Shown piece by piece: positions 32,378 to 39,931 of a DNA stretch of 64,000 bases. Under the pieces are notes generated by a model. The model was not told where the DNA came from and searched no databases. It was given only the letters and a program-made list of their open reading frames with translations. The translations under genes and the position numbers were made by a program. The DNA lies in the NCBI RefSeq assembly GCF_004924335.1, contig NZ_CP024633.1, positions 3,038,001 through 3,102,000 of the forward strand. Reading direction: 5' to 3'. Every line of letters starts with the position of its first letter. Position 1 is the stretch's first letter. This DNA comes from Mycobacteroides salmoniphilum. Lineage in GTDB: Bacteria; Actinomycetota; Actinomycetes; Mycobacteriales; Mycobacteriaceae.

Positions 32378-32910
32378 TCGTCGTCACCGAAGTTGGCCAG
32401 CTTTGCCCAACGCGGGTCAATCTTGTCGTGGTGATGGTCGGCTTCGGCTGACGCCAAAGCGATTCCGCAATCGGGGCATAGCCCTGGGCAATCCGGCCGG
32501 CACACCGGCGTCAGCTCCAGGTCGGGCACGATGGCATCGACGATGGTCTGTTCGAGGTCGACGAGACCGTCGACAACCCGGTGTATGTCTTCTTCCTCGG
32601 TGGTCGCCTCGGTCCGACTGTCCGGGTACGCGAACAATTCGGTGAGGTACGCATCCGCATGGCCGGTGACAGGCCCCAGGCAGCGTGCGCATTCTCCAGC
32701 GAGATCGCCGGCGATCGTTCCGGTGACGAGAACGCCCTCCGAAACGGACTCCACCCGCAGATCCATATCCACGTCCGCGCCCTCGGGAATCGCGATCAGG
32801 TCGTTGCCTATGCGCACCGGGCTCGCAACGGTGCGCTCAATCTCCTGCATCGACCCGGGACGCCGCCCAAGCCCAAGGGCCAGGACATCAAGAACAAAAG
32901 GTCCCGGCAT
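32374..32910 (-). CDS. DUF177/YceD-family protein
   Basis: A 178-residue protein homologous to Rv2926c. YceD proteins are associated with 23S rRNA and L32 metabolism in other bacteria. It has ECARCLGPV in the middle and a C-terminal cysteine cluster [13 protein letters not shown] (C-x3-C-x3-C-x2-C) that probably binds zinc. The ATG at 32910 is directly preceded by a -10 box and homologues start at this level. Confidence 0.88.
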   Translation of the reverse strand: MPGPFVLDVLALGLGRRPGSMQEIERTVASPVRIGNDLIAIPEGADVDMDLRVESVSEGVLVTGTIAGDLAGECARCLGPVTGHADAYLTELFAYPDSRTEATTEEEDIHRVVDGLVDLEQTIVDAIVPDLELTPVCRPDCPGLCPDCGIALASAEADHHHDKIDPRWAKLANFGDDE

Positions 32911-32917
32911 GAACCTA

Positions 32918-32923
32918 ATATTA
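32918..32923 (-). promoter_or_regulatory. -10 box for the yceD-rnc-fpg operon
   Basis: TAATAT on the minus strand predicts a start one base before the ATG at 32910. It overlaps the stop codon of sepIVA, so the operon promoter is embedded at the end of that gene. Confidence 0.55.
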
Positions 32924-33658
32924 ACGCTGCACGTAGTCGTGCGTGCCAGCGCCGGTACGCAGCTGGTGACGCCCACGGCCTACCGAGCGCAGCGTGCCGT
33001 TCAGGTAGTCCTCGAACTCGGCCAGCTTGTTGTCGACGTAGATATCGCATTCACCACGCAGCCGGTCGGCTTCGGCATGGGCCGCGTCGACCAGTCGGGT
33101 GGACTCGGCATTGGCTGCCTGCACGACCTCGGTCTGAGCCACCAGGCGCTGCTGCTCCTTGATGCCCTCCTGCACGGCCTTGTCATAGGACGCATTACCG
33201 GAATCGACCAGGCGGTCCGCCTCCGCCTTGGCACGGGCGATGGTGCTCTCCTGTTCGCGCTTGGCGTTGGCCACCGTGTGGGCCGCCTCTTCACGTGCCT
33301 CGACGACTGTCTGCTCGGCGTGGTTGCGCGCCTCGGCGACCATGCGGTCGGCCTGCGACTTGGCATCCGCCAGCAGTCTGTCGGCCTCGTTGCGGGCATG
33401 GCTGAGTGTCTGCTCGGCGTCGGCGTTCGACTTGCCGATCACCGTCTCGTGATGCTCCTTGGCCTCACGCAGCAATGAATCGCGCGCGTCGAGGACATCC
33501 TGCGCGTCATCGAGCTCGCCGGGAATGGCGTCCTTGATGTCGTCGATGAGCTCCAGGACGTCACCGCGGGGCACGACGCATCCGGCGGTCATCGGAACGC
33601 CGCGCGCTTCTTCCACAATGGCGCCCAGTTCGTCGAGCGCTTCAAATACTCGGTACAC
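32921..33658 (-). CDS. sepIVA: SepIVA, DivIVA-like coiled-coil division protein
   Basis: A 245-residue protein, close to Rv2927c along its length. The N-terminal DivIVA-like part (YRVFEALDELGAIVEEARG) is followed by a long Ala/Glu/Arg-rich coiled coil and the conserved LRSVGRGRHQLRT tail. In mycobacteria SepIVA localises to the septum and is needed for division. The GTG at 33658 is chosen because GAAGGGTG precedes it at good distance. Confidence 0.93.
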   Translation of the reverse strand: MYRVFEALDELGAIVEEARGVPMTAGCVVPRGDVLELIDDIKDAIPGELDDAQDVLDARDSLLREAKEHHETVIGKSNADAEQTLSHARNEADRLLADAKSQADRMVAEARNHAEQTVVEAREEAAHTVANAKREQESTIARAKAEADRLVDSGNASYDKAVQEGIKEQQRLVAQTEVVQAANAESTRLVDAAHAEADRLRGECDIYVDNKLAEFEDYLNGTLRSVGRGRHQLRTGAGTHDYVQR

Positions 33659-33764
33659 GGCTACACCCTTCACGCGAGTTTCTACTGTTACCAGTGTGCC
33701 TGGTGTGACTGCTGTGACCGTGCTAGCTGACCGGTGTGTCGGCTATTTCTGCGCGGCCTCTTTT

Positions 33765-34250
33765 CTATTGTGCCTGGCCATGCAATTTCCCGAGAAGTCG
33801 TTGATGAACAGCAGGGGGCAGCAACGCTGAGACATCTCCCCCGTAGGTCGCCACCTCCTTCGCAAGCGAGGACGAGACGAACGAATATGCGGGGGCGGTA
33901 GCGACAAAGAAGGTGTCCACCCCCGCGATGTGCTTGTTCATCTGGGCCATCTGGAGTTCGTATTCGAAGTCGGTGCCGGTACGCAGCCCCTTGACGATCG
34001 CATTGAACCCGCGCTCTCTGACGAAGTCCACCAGCAGACCCTGCCCCGATTCGACGCGCAGATTGGGCAGGTCGGCGGCGACCTCGCGGATCATCTCGAT
34101 GCGCTCGTCGGTGGTGAACATGCCCGCTTTGTTGGGATTGACCAGCACCGCGACGATGACCTCGTCGAACTGCGCCGCGGCTCGTTCGAAGACATCCAGA
34201 TGCCCGAGGGTTACCGGATCGAACGAGCCGGGGCAGACGGCTCCCGTCAT
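33765..34250 (-). CDS. coaD: phosphopantetheine adenylyltransferase
   Basis: Adenylates 4'-phosphopantetheine in coenzyme A synthesis. Its 161 residues carry [14 protein letters not shown] (TxGH nucleotidyl-transfer motif) and [13 protein letters not shown]. The start overlaps the stop of the HdeD-like gene by 4 bases (ATGA), so it may be read from that gene's promoter. Confidence 0.97.
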   Translation of the reverse strand: MTGAVCPGSFDPVTLGHLDVFERAAAQFDEVIVAVLVNPNKAGMFTTDERIEMIREVAADLPNLRVESGQGLLVDFVRERGFNAIVKGLRTGTDFEYELQMAQMNKHIAGVDTFFVATAPAYSFVSSSLAKEVATYGGDVSALLPPAVHQRLLGKLHGQAQ

Positions 34251-34807
34251 GCGGATGATTTAGTGGCCGAGCGAATGCCGATGCCGCTTCCGATTTGCAG
34301 CACACCGATCACGATGAGCCAGATGCCGACGACGAGGGTGAGGGTGACGATCGAGCTGATCGGGTAGACGATGAGCACGATGCCCGCGATCGTCGAGATG
34401 ATGCCGCTGAAGATCTGCCAGCCACGCCCTGGGAGGTCCTTGTCACCGATGGCGGTGATAGTGCCCGCGATGCCTTGGGCAATCCAGCCGACGCCGATCC
34501 AGATGGCCAGCAGCAGAATCGAATTCAGCTCGTCTTTGAAGCACAGCACACCGAGGACGAACGAAATCGCACCAGTGAGGAACAACAGCACCCGCATGCC
34601 GGCCGATGACACCGGCAGCGTGAAGGCGAAGACGACCTGAGCGATACCGGATATCAATAGATACGCGCCGAACGCGTATGCGGCGACGAGCACGGTGACT
34701 TGAGGCCATATCAGGACCACGGCCCCCACGATTACCGCCAAAACTCCTGATACCACCGCTGTTTTCCAGAGGTGCTTGACGAGGTCCTGCCCGACATTTG
34801 TAGTCAT
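34247..34807 (-). CDS. HdeD/DUF308-family membrane protein
   Basis: A 186-residue protein with six hydrophobic helices in three similar pairs, each with the DUF308 pattern ([36 protein letters not shown]). HdeD in E. coli is linked to acid resistance, but the family's role in mycobacteria is unknown. Coupled to coaD by a 4-base overlap. Confidence 0.85.
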   Translation of the reverse strand: MTTNVGQDLVKHLWKTAVVSGVLAVIVGAVVLIWPQVTVLVAAYAFGAYLLISGIAQVVFAFTLPVSSAGMRVLLFLTGAISFVLGVLCFKDELNSILLLAIWIGVGWIAQGIAGTITAIGDKDLPGRGWQIFSGIISTIAGIVLIVYPISSIVTLTLVVGIWLIVIGVLQIGSGIGIRSATKSSA

Positions 34808-34892
34808 ACCCCAAGGGTATTTCCTCGGGAACGGCCGCGGGGACTTATCAGCGGCGATTCGCGCAGTGCGTTACCGACTCACCATGATTCTG

Positions 34893-35351
34893 TTATCTCC
34901 TGGCTGGGCAGGTGAACTCAAGTTCGAATGTGGCGGGTGTGCTCAGGCCTGCGGTTGCGGTGCCGGCAATCTTGTAGGACTGCCCAGACTTGGTCACCGT
35001 CGGCTCGGTCGCACCATGCCCCGAGTTGTACATCACCGGGTGACCATCGATAACGCCGAGGGTCAGACTCTGAAGTGTTGGATTGTCACCCGCCGCCAGC
35101 GTGGCGGCAATCGCCTCACTATCGCTACCGATATTCACGAAGGTCATATCGGCCGCGGTAACACATTCGACCCGATTCTCCACCGATCTCACGACACCAT
35201 CGACCACAACACGTGGACCGGCCGCCTGGACGCCACTTGCTGTGGTCGACACCGGCGAGTCGTGCCGCAAGCCTCCGCCCGAGGAACAGCCGACAAGAAA
35301 CACAACGGCCGACAAGGCGCCACCCACCATCACTATGCCGCCGTCACGCAT
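34893..35351 (-). CDS. LpqH (19-kDa antigen) family lipoprotein
   Basis: A 152-residue lipoprotein. The signal ends in FLVGC (lipobox LVGC near residue 22). The mature part matches the mycobacterial 19-kDa lipoprotein family: RVVVDGVVRSV, a Cys in VECVTAA, KIAGTATAG and a final Cys in ELEFTC, which would pair. The ATG at 35351 is chosen over an upstream frame because GGGAGAG lies before it and the signal peptide starts there. Confidence 0.88.
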   Translation of the reverse strand: MRDGGIVMVGGALSAVVFLVGCSSGGGLRHDSPVSTTASGVQAAGPRVVVDGVVRSVENRVECVTAADMTFVNIGSDSEAIAATLAAGDNPTLQSLTLGVIDGHPVMYNSGHGATEPTVTKSGQSYKIAGTATAGLSTPATFELEFTCPARR

Positions 35352-35409
35352 GTGCGCTCTCCCGTCCACCCCGGTCCATGGTCCGATCCAGACTAGTTCG
35401 GCCGCTGCA

Positions 35410-36348
35410 CTAATCCCACCAGAAACTCCACGTTCGCGCGCCGGTGATTCCCCGCGCGTAGGCACTCAACGTGCCCACGCCCTGATCGATGTTGTCGGAG
35501 CAGAACCCGTAGTGTTCATAGCCAACCGGCACCGACAGATCGGCACCTGGCGGACGCGTCACCTCCACGTCGATGGCATCGAAGTCCACCGTCGTCAGCA
35601 CCGCCCCAAACCGGTCCTCCCACGATCGAAGAACGGCCGACAGCTCCGCCTCGGAAATGTCGTAATTCACACCGTGAGTCCAACCCAGGGCATTGAGCGC
35701 ATCGGCCGGACGCGCCGTAGGTACCAGAATCAGCAGCGAGCCCTGCTCCAGTCGATCGGCGGTCACCGGGAGCGCACGCTGGGGCGGCTGAGTGCGCTGC
35801 TCCAGCGTGATAGGCGCCACCGGTACGTCGACGGCCGCAGGGTCGGAGTCGGCCGATGAGACCTTTTTGGCAAGAAAGGATTTGGCGTCGACCGCGCCGA
35901 CGTCGGCGGGATCAGTGAAGTACCGGAGGTCCTCGGGGTCCGACCATGGCCGACGCAGATCCCCACTCAACCCACGGGATGCCAAGGGCCACAGCCCTGT
36001 TCGGTCGAATCGGCCCGCCAACCGCAACCAGAGTGACTGGATGTCAACCACCGTGGCATTGCTCACCCAGGCGAGCGAACGGCCTGTCGGACTGACAATC
36101 AGGTGCCCTTCGGGCAGCTTGATGCCGTCCACGCTCCACTGAGCGGCATTCTCGGGACGAGGCAGCTGACCCGTGCGCTCGGCATGCACCGGCACCAGAA
36201 GTTCGGCGTAAGCGGGCAGATCATGCGCGGGTTCGGGATTTCCCACAATCGCGCGCGTACTCCAGTAGGCCTGTCCGAACAGGTACGACAGGCCGAGCAC
36301 GAGGACGGCGACGATTGCGCTCAGTGATATCCACCCTTTTGACCCCAC
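35410..36348 (-). CDS. membrane-anchored DUF4253 protein
   Basis: A 312-residue protein with one N-terminal helix (LSAIVAVLVLGLSYLFG) and an exported DUF4253 domain at the end (LRSWEDRFGAVLTTVDFDAI, VTRPPGADL, EHYGFCSDNIDQG, final WSFWWD). Function unknown. GTG start at 36348. Its 5' end is duplicated at 37825-37859, beyond the DUF2236 gene. Confidence 0.82.
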   Translation of the reverse strand: MGSKGWISLSAIVAVLVLGLSYLFGQAYWSTRAIVGNPEPAHDLPAYAELLVPVHAERTGQLPRPENAAQWSVDGIKLPEGHLIVSPTGRSLAWVSNATVVDIQSLWLRLAGRFDRTGLWPLASRGLSGDLRRPWSDPEDLRYFTDPADVGAVDAKSFLAKKVSSADSDPAAVDVPVAPITLEQRTQPPQRALPVTADRLEQGSLLILVPTARPADALNALGWTHGVNYDISEAELSAVLRSWEDRFGAVLTTVDFDAIDVEVTRPPGADLSVPVGYEHYGFCSDNIDQGVGTLSAYARGITGARTWSFWWD

Positions 36349-36397
36349 CCACGCAGATTAGCTGAGTGACCAGCTTCGCGATTGATCAGCGGCCGGG
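36314..36397. repeat. junction repeat A, copy 1
   Basis: Matches 37825-37908 in direct orientation, with the core GCAGATTAGCTGAG identical. The first 57 bases differ at about 8 positions and the next 27 at about 9. It contains the real 5' end of the DUF4253 gene and a degraded copy of the 3' end of the secreted GPL-repeat gene. Confidence 0.85.
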
Positions 36398-36423
36398 TTG
36401 AAGCCTGCGGCCCGGCAACCTGA

Positions 36424-37533
36424 TTAGCTGGAAGCCACCATCCCGTTCGTCTCATCTATGGGCGCATTTTCTCGCGTGGCGCGACGGGCCCGGTTTTCCC
36501 GGAGTGCCTGCTGTGCGGACTCCAGGGTGATGTTGCGTGGATCGATCCCTTCCCGCTCAAAGCCTCTCACCGCAATCGGTAAGTAGAAAAACTTCAGCGG
36601 GAGGAGACGCTCGAGAACCGCGTAGCACCGCCGATGCATATCCATAAAGCGGCGCAACATCTCCTCGTCCTCGGGGGTCCACTCTAAATTGAACAGCTCC
36701 CGCACATGAGGCGGATAACTGCTGACAACGACCTGTCGTCGCCCCACCAGCCAGGGCCACACAAATTTCTTCATGACCGACGGCCACCACCGCGGCGCCA
36801 GGCGGCGCTCCAGAAATTGGTCCAGCATGACCTGAGTTACCTGCGAGTTCACCAAATGGTTATGCTCGATGTTGTCCAGATACCGCTCGAAATCATCGTA
36901 TGTATCCGGCTGAGGACTATCGTCCACTCCCCATATGCTGTACCACTCCTTGGACTCCTCAAATATCTGCTCCTTCATTGCCCGTGGCATGGACCCGGCA
37001 AAGTACAGCTGCTCGATCATTATTATCAAGTGGTAATAGAAGAAGGTGACGTGCGCGAAATAGAAGGTTTCCGCATTCAAAGCATGAAACGTGCCTTCCT
37101 GCAGTGCGCCTTTGACGGACTTATGCATATTCCGAGTCTTCAGTCCGTATTTCTTCGCATCTTCCGGAGCGTCGTATACCGAGCCATAAATGTACTCACG
37201 GGATCTCTGACGCCGTATCTTGTATATCTTGGCACGTGCGCCGAAAGAACTGTCACCATTGAAAAGAACAGAACCCGCAGTCGCTCTCCCCATCTGCGGC
37301 CACGCCCCCGCAATGGGACCCAACACCCCGCTACCGAAATACATCACATCAAGGCGGCCCCAATACTTCCATATCAGGGAACCAGCAGGAATCGGATGCT
37401 GACAAAGGTCTTTCCGTGACAAACTGTTGTCGCCGGTAAATTCTTTCACCCTGACGTCTTCCGGAATCACCAGCTCTGGATCATATGTTGTCTGCATGAT
37501 CTTCTTGAATGCCTTGATACCCCGGACCACCAC
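36424..37533 (-). CDS. DUF2236 (oxygenase MpaB-like) protein
   Basis: A 369-residue protein of the DUF2236 family, which includes the latex-clearing-protein/MpaB type of heme oxygenases. Supporting signs are GSGVLGPIAGAWPQMGR, HALNAETFYFAHVTFFY (His-containing helix) and an Arg/Trp-rich helical body. The GTG at 37533 has AAGGAG 6 bases upstream. Codons such as ATA, AAA and TAT are commoner than in neighbours, suggesting foreign origin. It is the only gene of cassette A. Confidence 0.8.
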   Translation of the reverse strand: MVVRGIKAFKKIMQTTYDPELVIPEDVRVKEFTGDNSLSRKDLCQHPIPAGSLIWKYWGRLDVMYFGSGVLGPIAGAWPQMGRATAGSVLFNGDSSFGARAKIYKIRRQRSREYIYGSVYDAPEDAKKYGLKTRNMHKSVKGALQEGTFHALNAETFYFAHVTFFYYHLIIMIEQLYFAGSMPRAMKEQIFEESKEWYSIWGVDDSPQPDTYDDFERYLDNIEHNHLVNSQVTQVMLDQFLERRLAPRWWPSVMKKFVWPWLVGRRQVVVSSYPPHVRELFNLEWTPEDEEMLRRFMDMHRRCYAVLERLLPLKFFYLPIAVRGFEREGIDPRNITLESAQQALRENRARRATRENAPIDETNGMVASS

Positions 37534-37824
37534 GTCAAACTCCTTGCGTTGCCGACACCCACTACTTGGTTAACCTCAGCGCCCGGCCGTTCACACACCC
37601 AGCCTCGGATAGCTGCTCGGCTACCCCCATCACATGACCACCGCCATCTTGACTGTGACTCACTTCGCATGGGAAAGCGATGATGCTCCCGGCGGCACCC
37701 AAAATCAAGGGAGGTACGGATGGTTTCGGAGCAGGCCGAATCAAAGAGCGTACGAATGGTTGTTAAACGGCTCGATGGGGGAATCAGAATGGTCGGCGAT
37801 GACGCGGATCGCGCCGCTGCTGGA
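37534..37824. other. non-coding stretch upstream of DUF2236 gene
   Basis: About 290 bases between the DUF2236 start and repeat copy 2. It should hold that gene's promoter; no clear box was recognised. An 80-codon rightward frame (37634-37876) lacks a ribosome site and any recognisable family and runs into the repeat. Confidence 0.5.
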
Positions 37825-37908
37825 ATTGCGCTCAGCGATACCCGCGCTTTTGACGCCGCCCCCGCAGATTAGCTGAGCGACTAATTCCCGGGTTGATCGA
37901 CGGCCGGG
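37825..37908. repeat. junction repeat A, copy 2
   Basis: Direct-repeat partner of 36314-36397. It holds the true 3' end of the secreted GPL-repeat gene plus a decayed fragment of the DUF4253 5' end (GTCAAAAGC, GCTGAGCGCAAT). Confidence 0.85.
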
Positions 37909-38441
37909 GCCTGATCGTCCGCAGGCGGAGTAGCGGGGCACTTGCCGGTGCCGACGGGGTGCTGGTTCTGCATCGACGCCAGCGTGCTGTCCGGGATGAC
38001 CCCGGCGAACCTGTCCGTCACGGACTTCAGCAGCCCGCCGGACCCACACATCTCGTTGAGCGGTGATACCGGGCTGGTAGGTGACAACACGGGACCATCC
38101 GTCGACAGCGGACCACCCGCCGCCGTCAAAGGGCCGTTAGCCGATAACGGGCCATTGGGAGAGAGCAACGGCCCGTCCGCGGAAAGCGGACCACCCGCCG
38201 CTCCCAGGCCGGCGACCGGCGCTGGCAGCCCAGCCGAGAGCGCGTCGCTGGCCACCGATGGGCCCACCGCAGTCTTCGCACCTCCCGGCAGCAGGCTTGC
38301 CACGGGCGACGACGGCGCGGGCGGTGCCGGCGCATCCCCATCATCGGCCAGAGCGAGACCGGCAGCAGCAACCGATACCGCGCCAGAAGTCACGGCCACC
38401 ACTACCGCTTTACACCACATGACCAGCAGCCTAAGCGCCAT
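37881..38441 (-). CDS. secreted Pro/Gly/Ala-rich protein with GPL repeats
   Basis: A 186-residue protein with a signal peptide (about 1-32, ending GLALAD). Residues about 80-125 are a short tandem array of units such as GPLSADGPL, GPLSPNGPL, GPLSANGPL and GPLSTDGPV. The end has two Cys (MCGSG and GKCPA). No enzymatic motif is seen; it may be wall-associated. The ATG directly follows the stop of the hydrolase upstream (TAA-ATG), so the two are coupled; an ATG at codon 8 is possible. Confidence 0.78.
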   Translation of the reverse strand: MALRLLVMWCKAVVVAVTSGAVSVAAAGLALADDGDAPAPPAPSSPVASLLPGGAKTAVGPSVASDALSAGLPAPVAGLGAAGGPLSADGPLLSPNGPLSANGPLTAAGGPLSTDGPVLSPTSPVSPLNEMCGSGGLLKSVTDRFAGVIPDSTLASMQNQHPVGTGKCPATPPADDQAPAVDQPGN

Positions 38442-39332
38442 TTAGCCGATGTGCTGGCTGAGCCAGATGGTGAGGCGCTGCCAGGCATCCGCTGCCGCGC
38501 CAGGGTTGTAGCGCGGGCCACTGTCGTTGAAGAAGGCATGGTCGGCGCCGGGTTCCACGACGATCTCGTGAACCAAGCCCGCCCGCTGTAACGCCGCGGC
38601 CGCCTGGTCCCTCGACGAGGTGACCCGCTTGTCGAGCTCACCGTAGAAGGCGAGAACGGCCGCCTTCGACCGCGAAAAGTCCGGAGCATCAGGAAGCGGA
38701 CCATAGAACGGGACAACCGCTCCGAGCCTCGGCTCCCCCGATGCTAAGAGCTGCCAGATCAGGCCACCACCGAAGCAGAATCCCACCGCGCCGGCGGGCT
38801 TGTCGGGCACGCGGCGCAGAATTTCGTCCACGCCGGACTTCAGATCCGCGACGAAACGTTCCGGCGCGATCTCGCCCAGTGCTCCTGTCGCCTCGGCCGG
38901 GTCCTTGAACGTCGAGGTGCCGCCCTCCTCCGACAGCAGGTCAATGGCCAGCGACGAATATCCGACGCCCGCAAGCCGTCCCGCGACGGAACCAACCCAA
39001 TCATTGAGGCCCTTGTTCTCATGGATAACCAGCACCGAGCCGCGCGCCCGCGCCGCCGGTGCCCATGCCCCCTGGAGCGTGCCGTGGGGTCCGCTCCAGG
39101 TAATCGGCTCCGTCGCGACCGCCTTGTCCTTACCCGGAGGCGACGGTGTGGACGCTGACGTCGGAGCGGCGACAGGTTTGTCGTCGCTGCCGCAGGCCGC
39201 GATGAGTGCGCTGGCGGCGGCGGTGCCGACGCCCAGGAGTGCCAGCCGGCGTATGGCCTCACGGCGCGTCAGCAGTCCCTCGACATGGTCAGTGGCGATC
39301 TCTTCGACGATGTACCGCTGCAGCGGGGTCAT
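38442..39332 (-). CDS. dienelactone hydrolase-family lipoprotein
   Basis: A 296-residue alpha/beta hydrolase with an N-terminal twin-arginine-like export signal (TRREAIRRLALLG) ending in lipobox LIAAC, so it is probably a Tat-exported lipoprotein. The catalytic triad is visible as Cys in GFCFGGG, Asp in YGELDKRV and His in GADHAFFN. Substrate unknown. It is coupled to the GPL-repeat gene downstream. Confidence 0.85.
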   Translation of the reverse strand: MTPLQRYIVEEIATDHVEGLLTRREAIRRLALLGVGTAAASALIAACGSDDKPVAAPTSASTPSPPGKDKAVATEPITWSGPHGTLQGAWAPAARARGSVLVIHENKGLNDWVGSVAGRLAGVGYSSLAIDLLSEEGGTSTFKDPAEATGALGEIAPERFVADLKSGVDEILRRVPDKPAGAVGFCFGGGLIWQLLASGEPRLGAVVPFYGPLPDAPDFSRSKAAVLAFYGELDKRVTSSRDQAAAALQRAGLVHEIVVEPGADHAFFNDSGPRYNPGAAADAWQRLTIWLSQHIG

Positions 39333-39385
39333 GACCAGAAGTGTGCGCCCGATAGGTAAACGCGCGCTGTGGATTACCTGGACGG

Positions 39386-39931
39386 TTACAGAGATCCCAG
39401 CTCTAACCGCGTTCCCCCGTACTTACGGGAGGACACCTCCCAACCATCCGGCCACACCGCCTCCGGGCCCGACGCGTCACGCTCGAGCACCACAAGAGCC
39501 TCGTCGTTGACCCAATGATCGGTCAGGCGTGACAACAGAGCCGAAACCTCCTCGGCAGAAACCGAATACGGTGGATCAGCAAGGACCAGATCGTAGGCAC
39601 GGTTGGGCGATGTCGACAGGAACGCCGATACCGCAGACTGCCGCAGCTCAGTACCGGGCAGGCCCACCGTCGCGATATTGGCCGAGATCACCTTCGATGC
39701 GGCGGCGTTCGACTCCACGAACGTCACGTGTTCCGCACCGCGTGAGAGCGCCTCAAGGCCCAGCGCACCGGAGCCTGCGAACAGATCAAGGACCGCGATC
39801 CCGTCGAAGTCCAAGCGCGCCTGCAGCATGCTGAACAGCGCCTCCCGCACCCGATCCGTGGTGGGCCGGGTTCCCTTAGGCGGCACCGCGATCCGGCGTC
39901 CGCCCGCGGCACCGGCAATGATCCGGGTCAG
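39386..39931 (-). CDS. rsmD: 16S rRNA (guanine-966-N2)-methyltransferase, CTG start
   Basis: Methylates G966 of 16S rRNA; 181 residues from the CTG. It has the SAM site LDLFAGSGALGLEALSRG and the catalytic ADPPYS. The first usable GTG (39886) would remove the conserved TRIIAGAAGGRRIAV start seen in RsmD proteins. The CTG at 39931 restores it exactly and lies in a CTGA overlap with the pyc stop. If CTG is not used, the enzyme would be 166 residues and lack part of its RNA-binding N-terminus. Confidence 0.9.
   Translation of the reverse strand: MTRIIAGAAGGRRIAVPPKGTRPTTDRVREALFSMLQARLDFDGIAVLDLFAGSGALGLEALSRGAEHVTFVESNAAASKVISANIATVGLPGTELRQSAVSAFLSTSPNRAYDLVLADPPYSVSAEEVSALLSRLTDHWVNDEALVVLERDASGPEAVWPDGWEVSSRKYGGTRLELGSL

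Noticed and set aside
37634..37876. 80-codon rightward frame between the DUF2236 gene and the GPL-repeat gene
   Set aside because: No ribosome site, no family, and it runs into the duplicated junction; more likely chance reading of a promoter region.
38060..38230. Short regularly spaced repeats that could suggest a CRISPR array
   Set aside because: They are in frame, code for GPL units in a secreted protein, and have no spacer-repeat structure or cas genes nearby.
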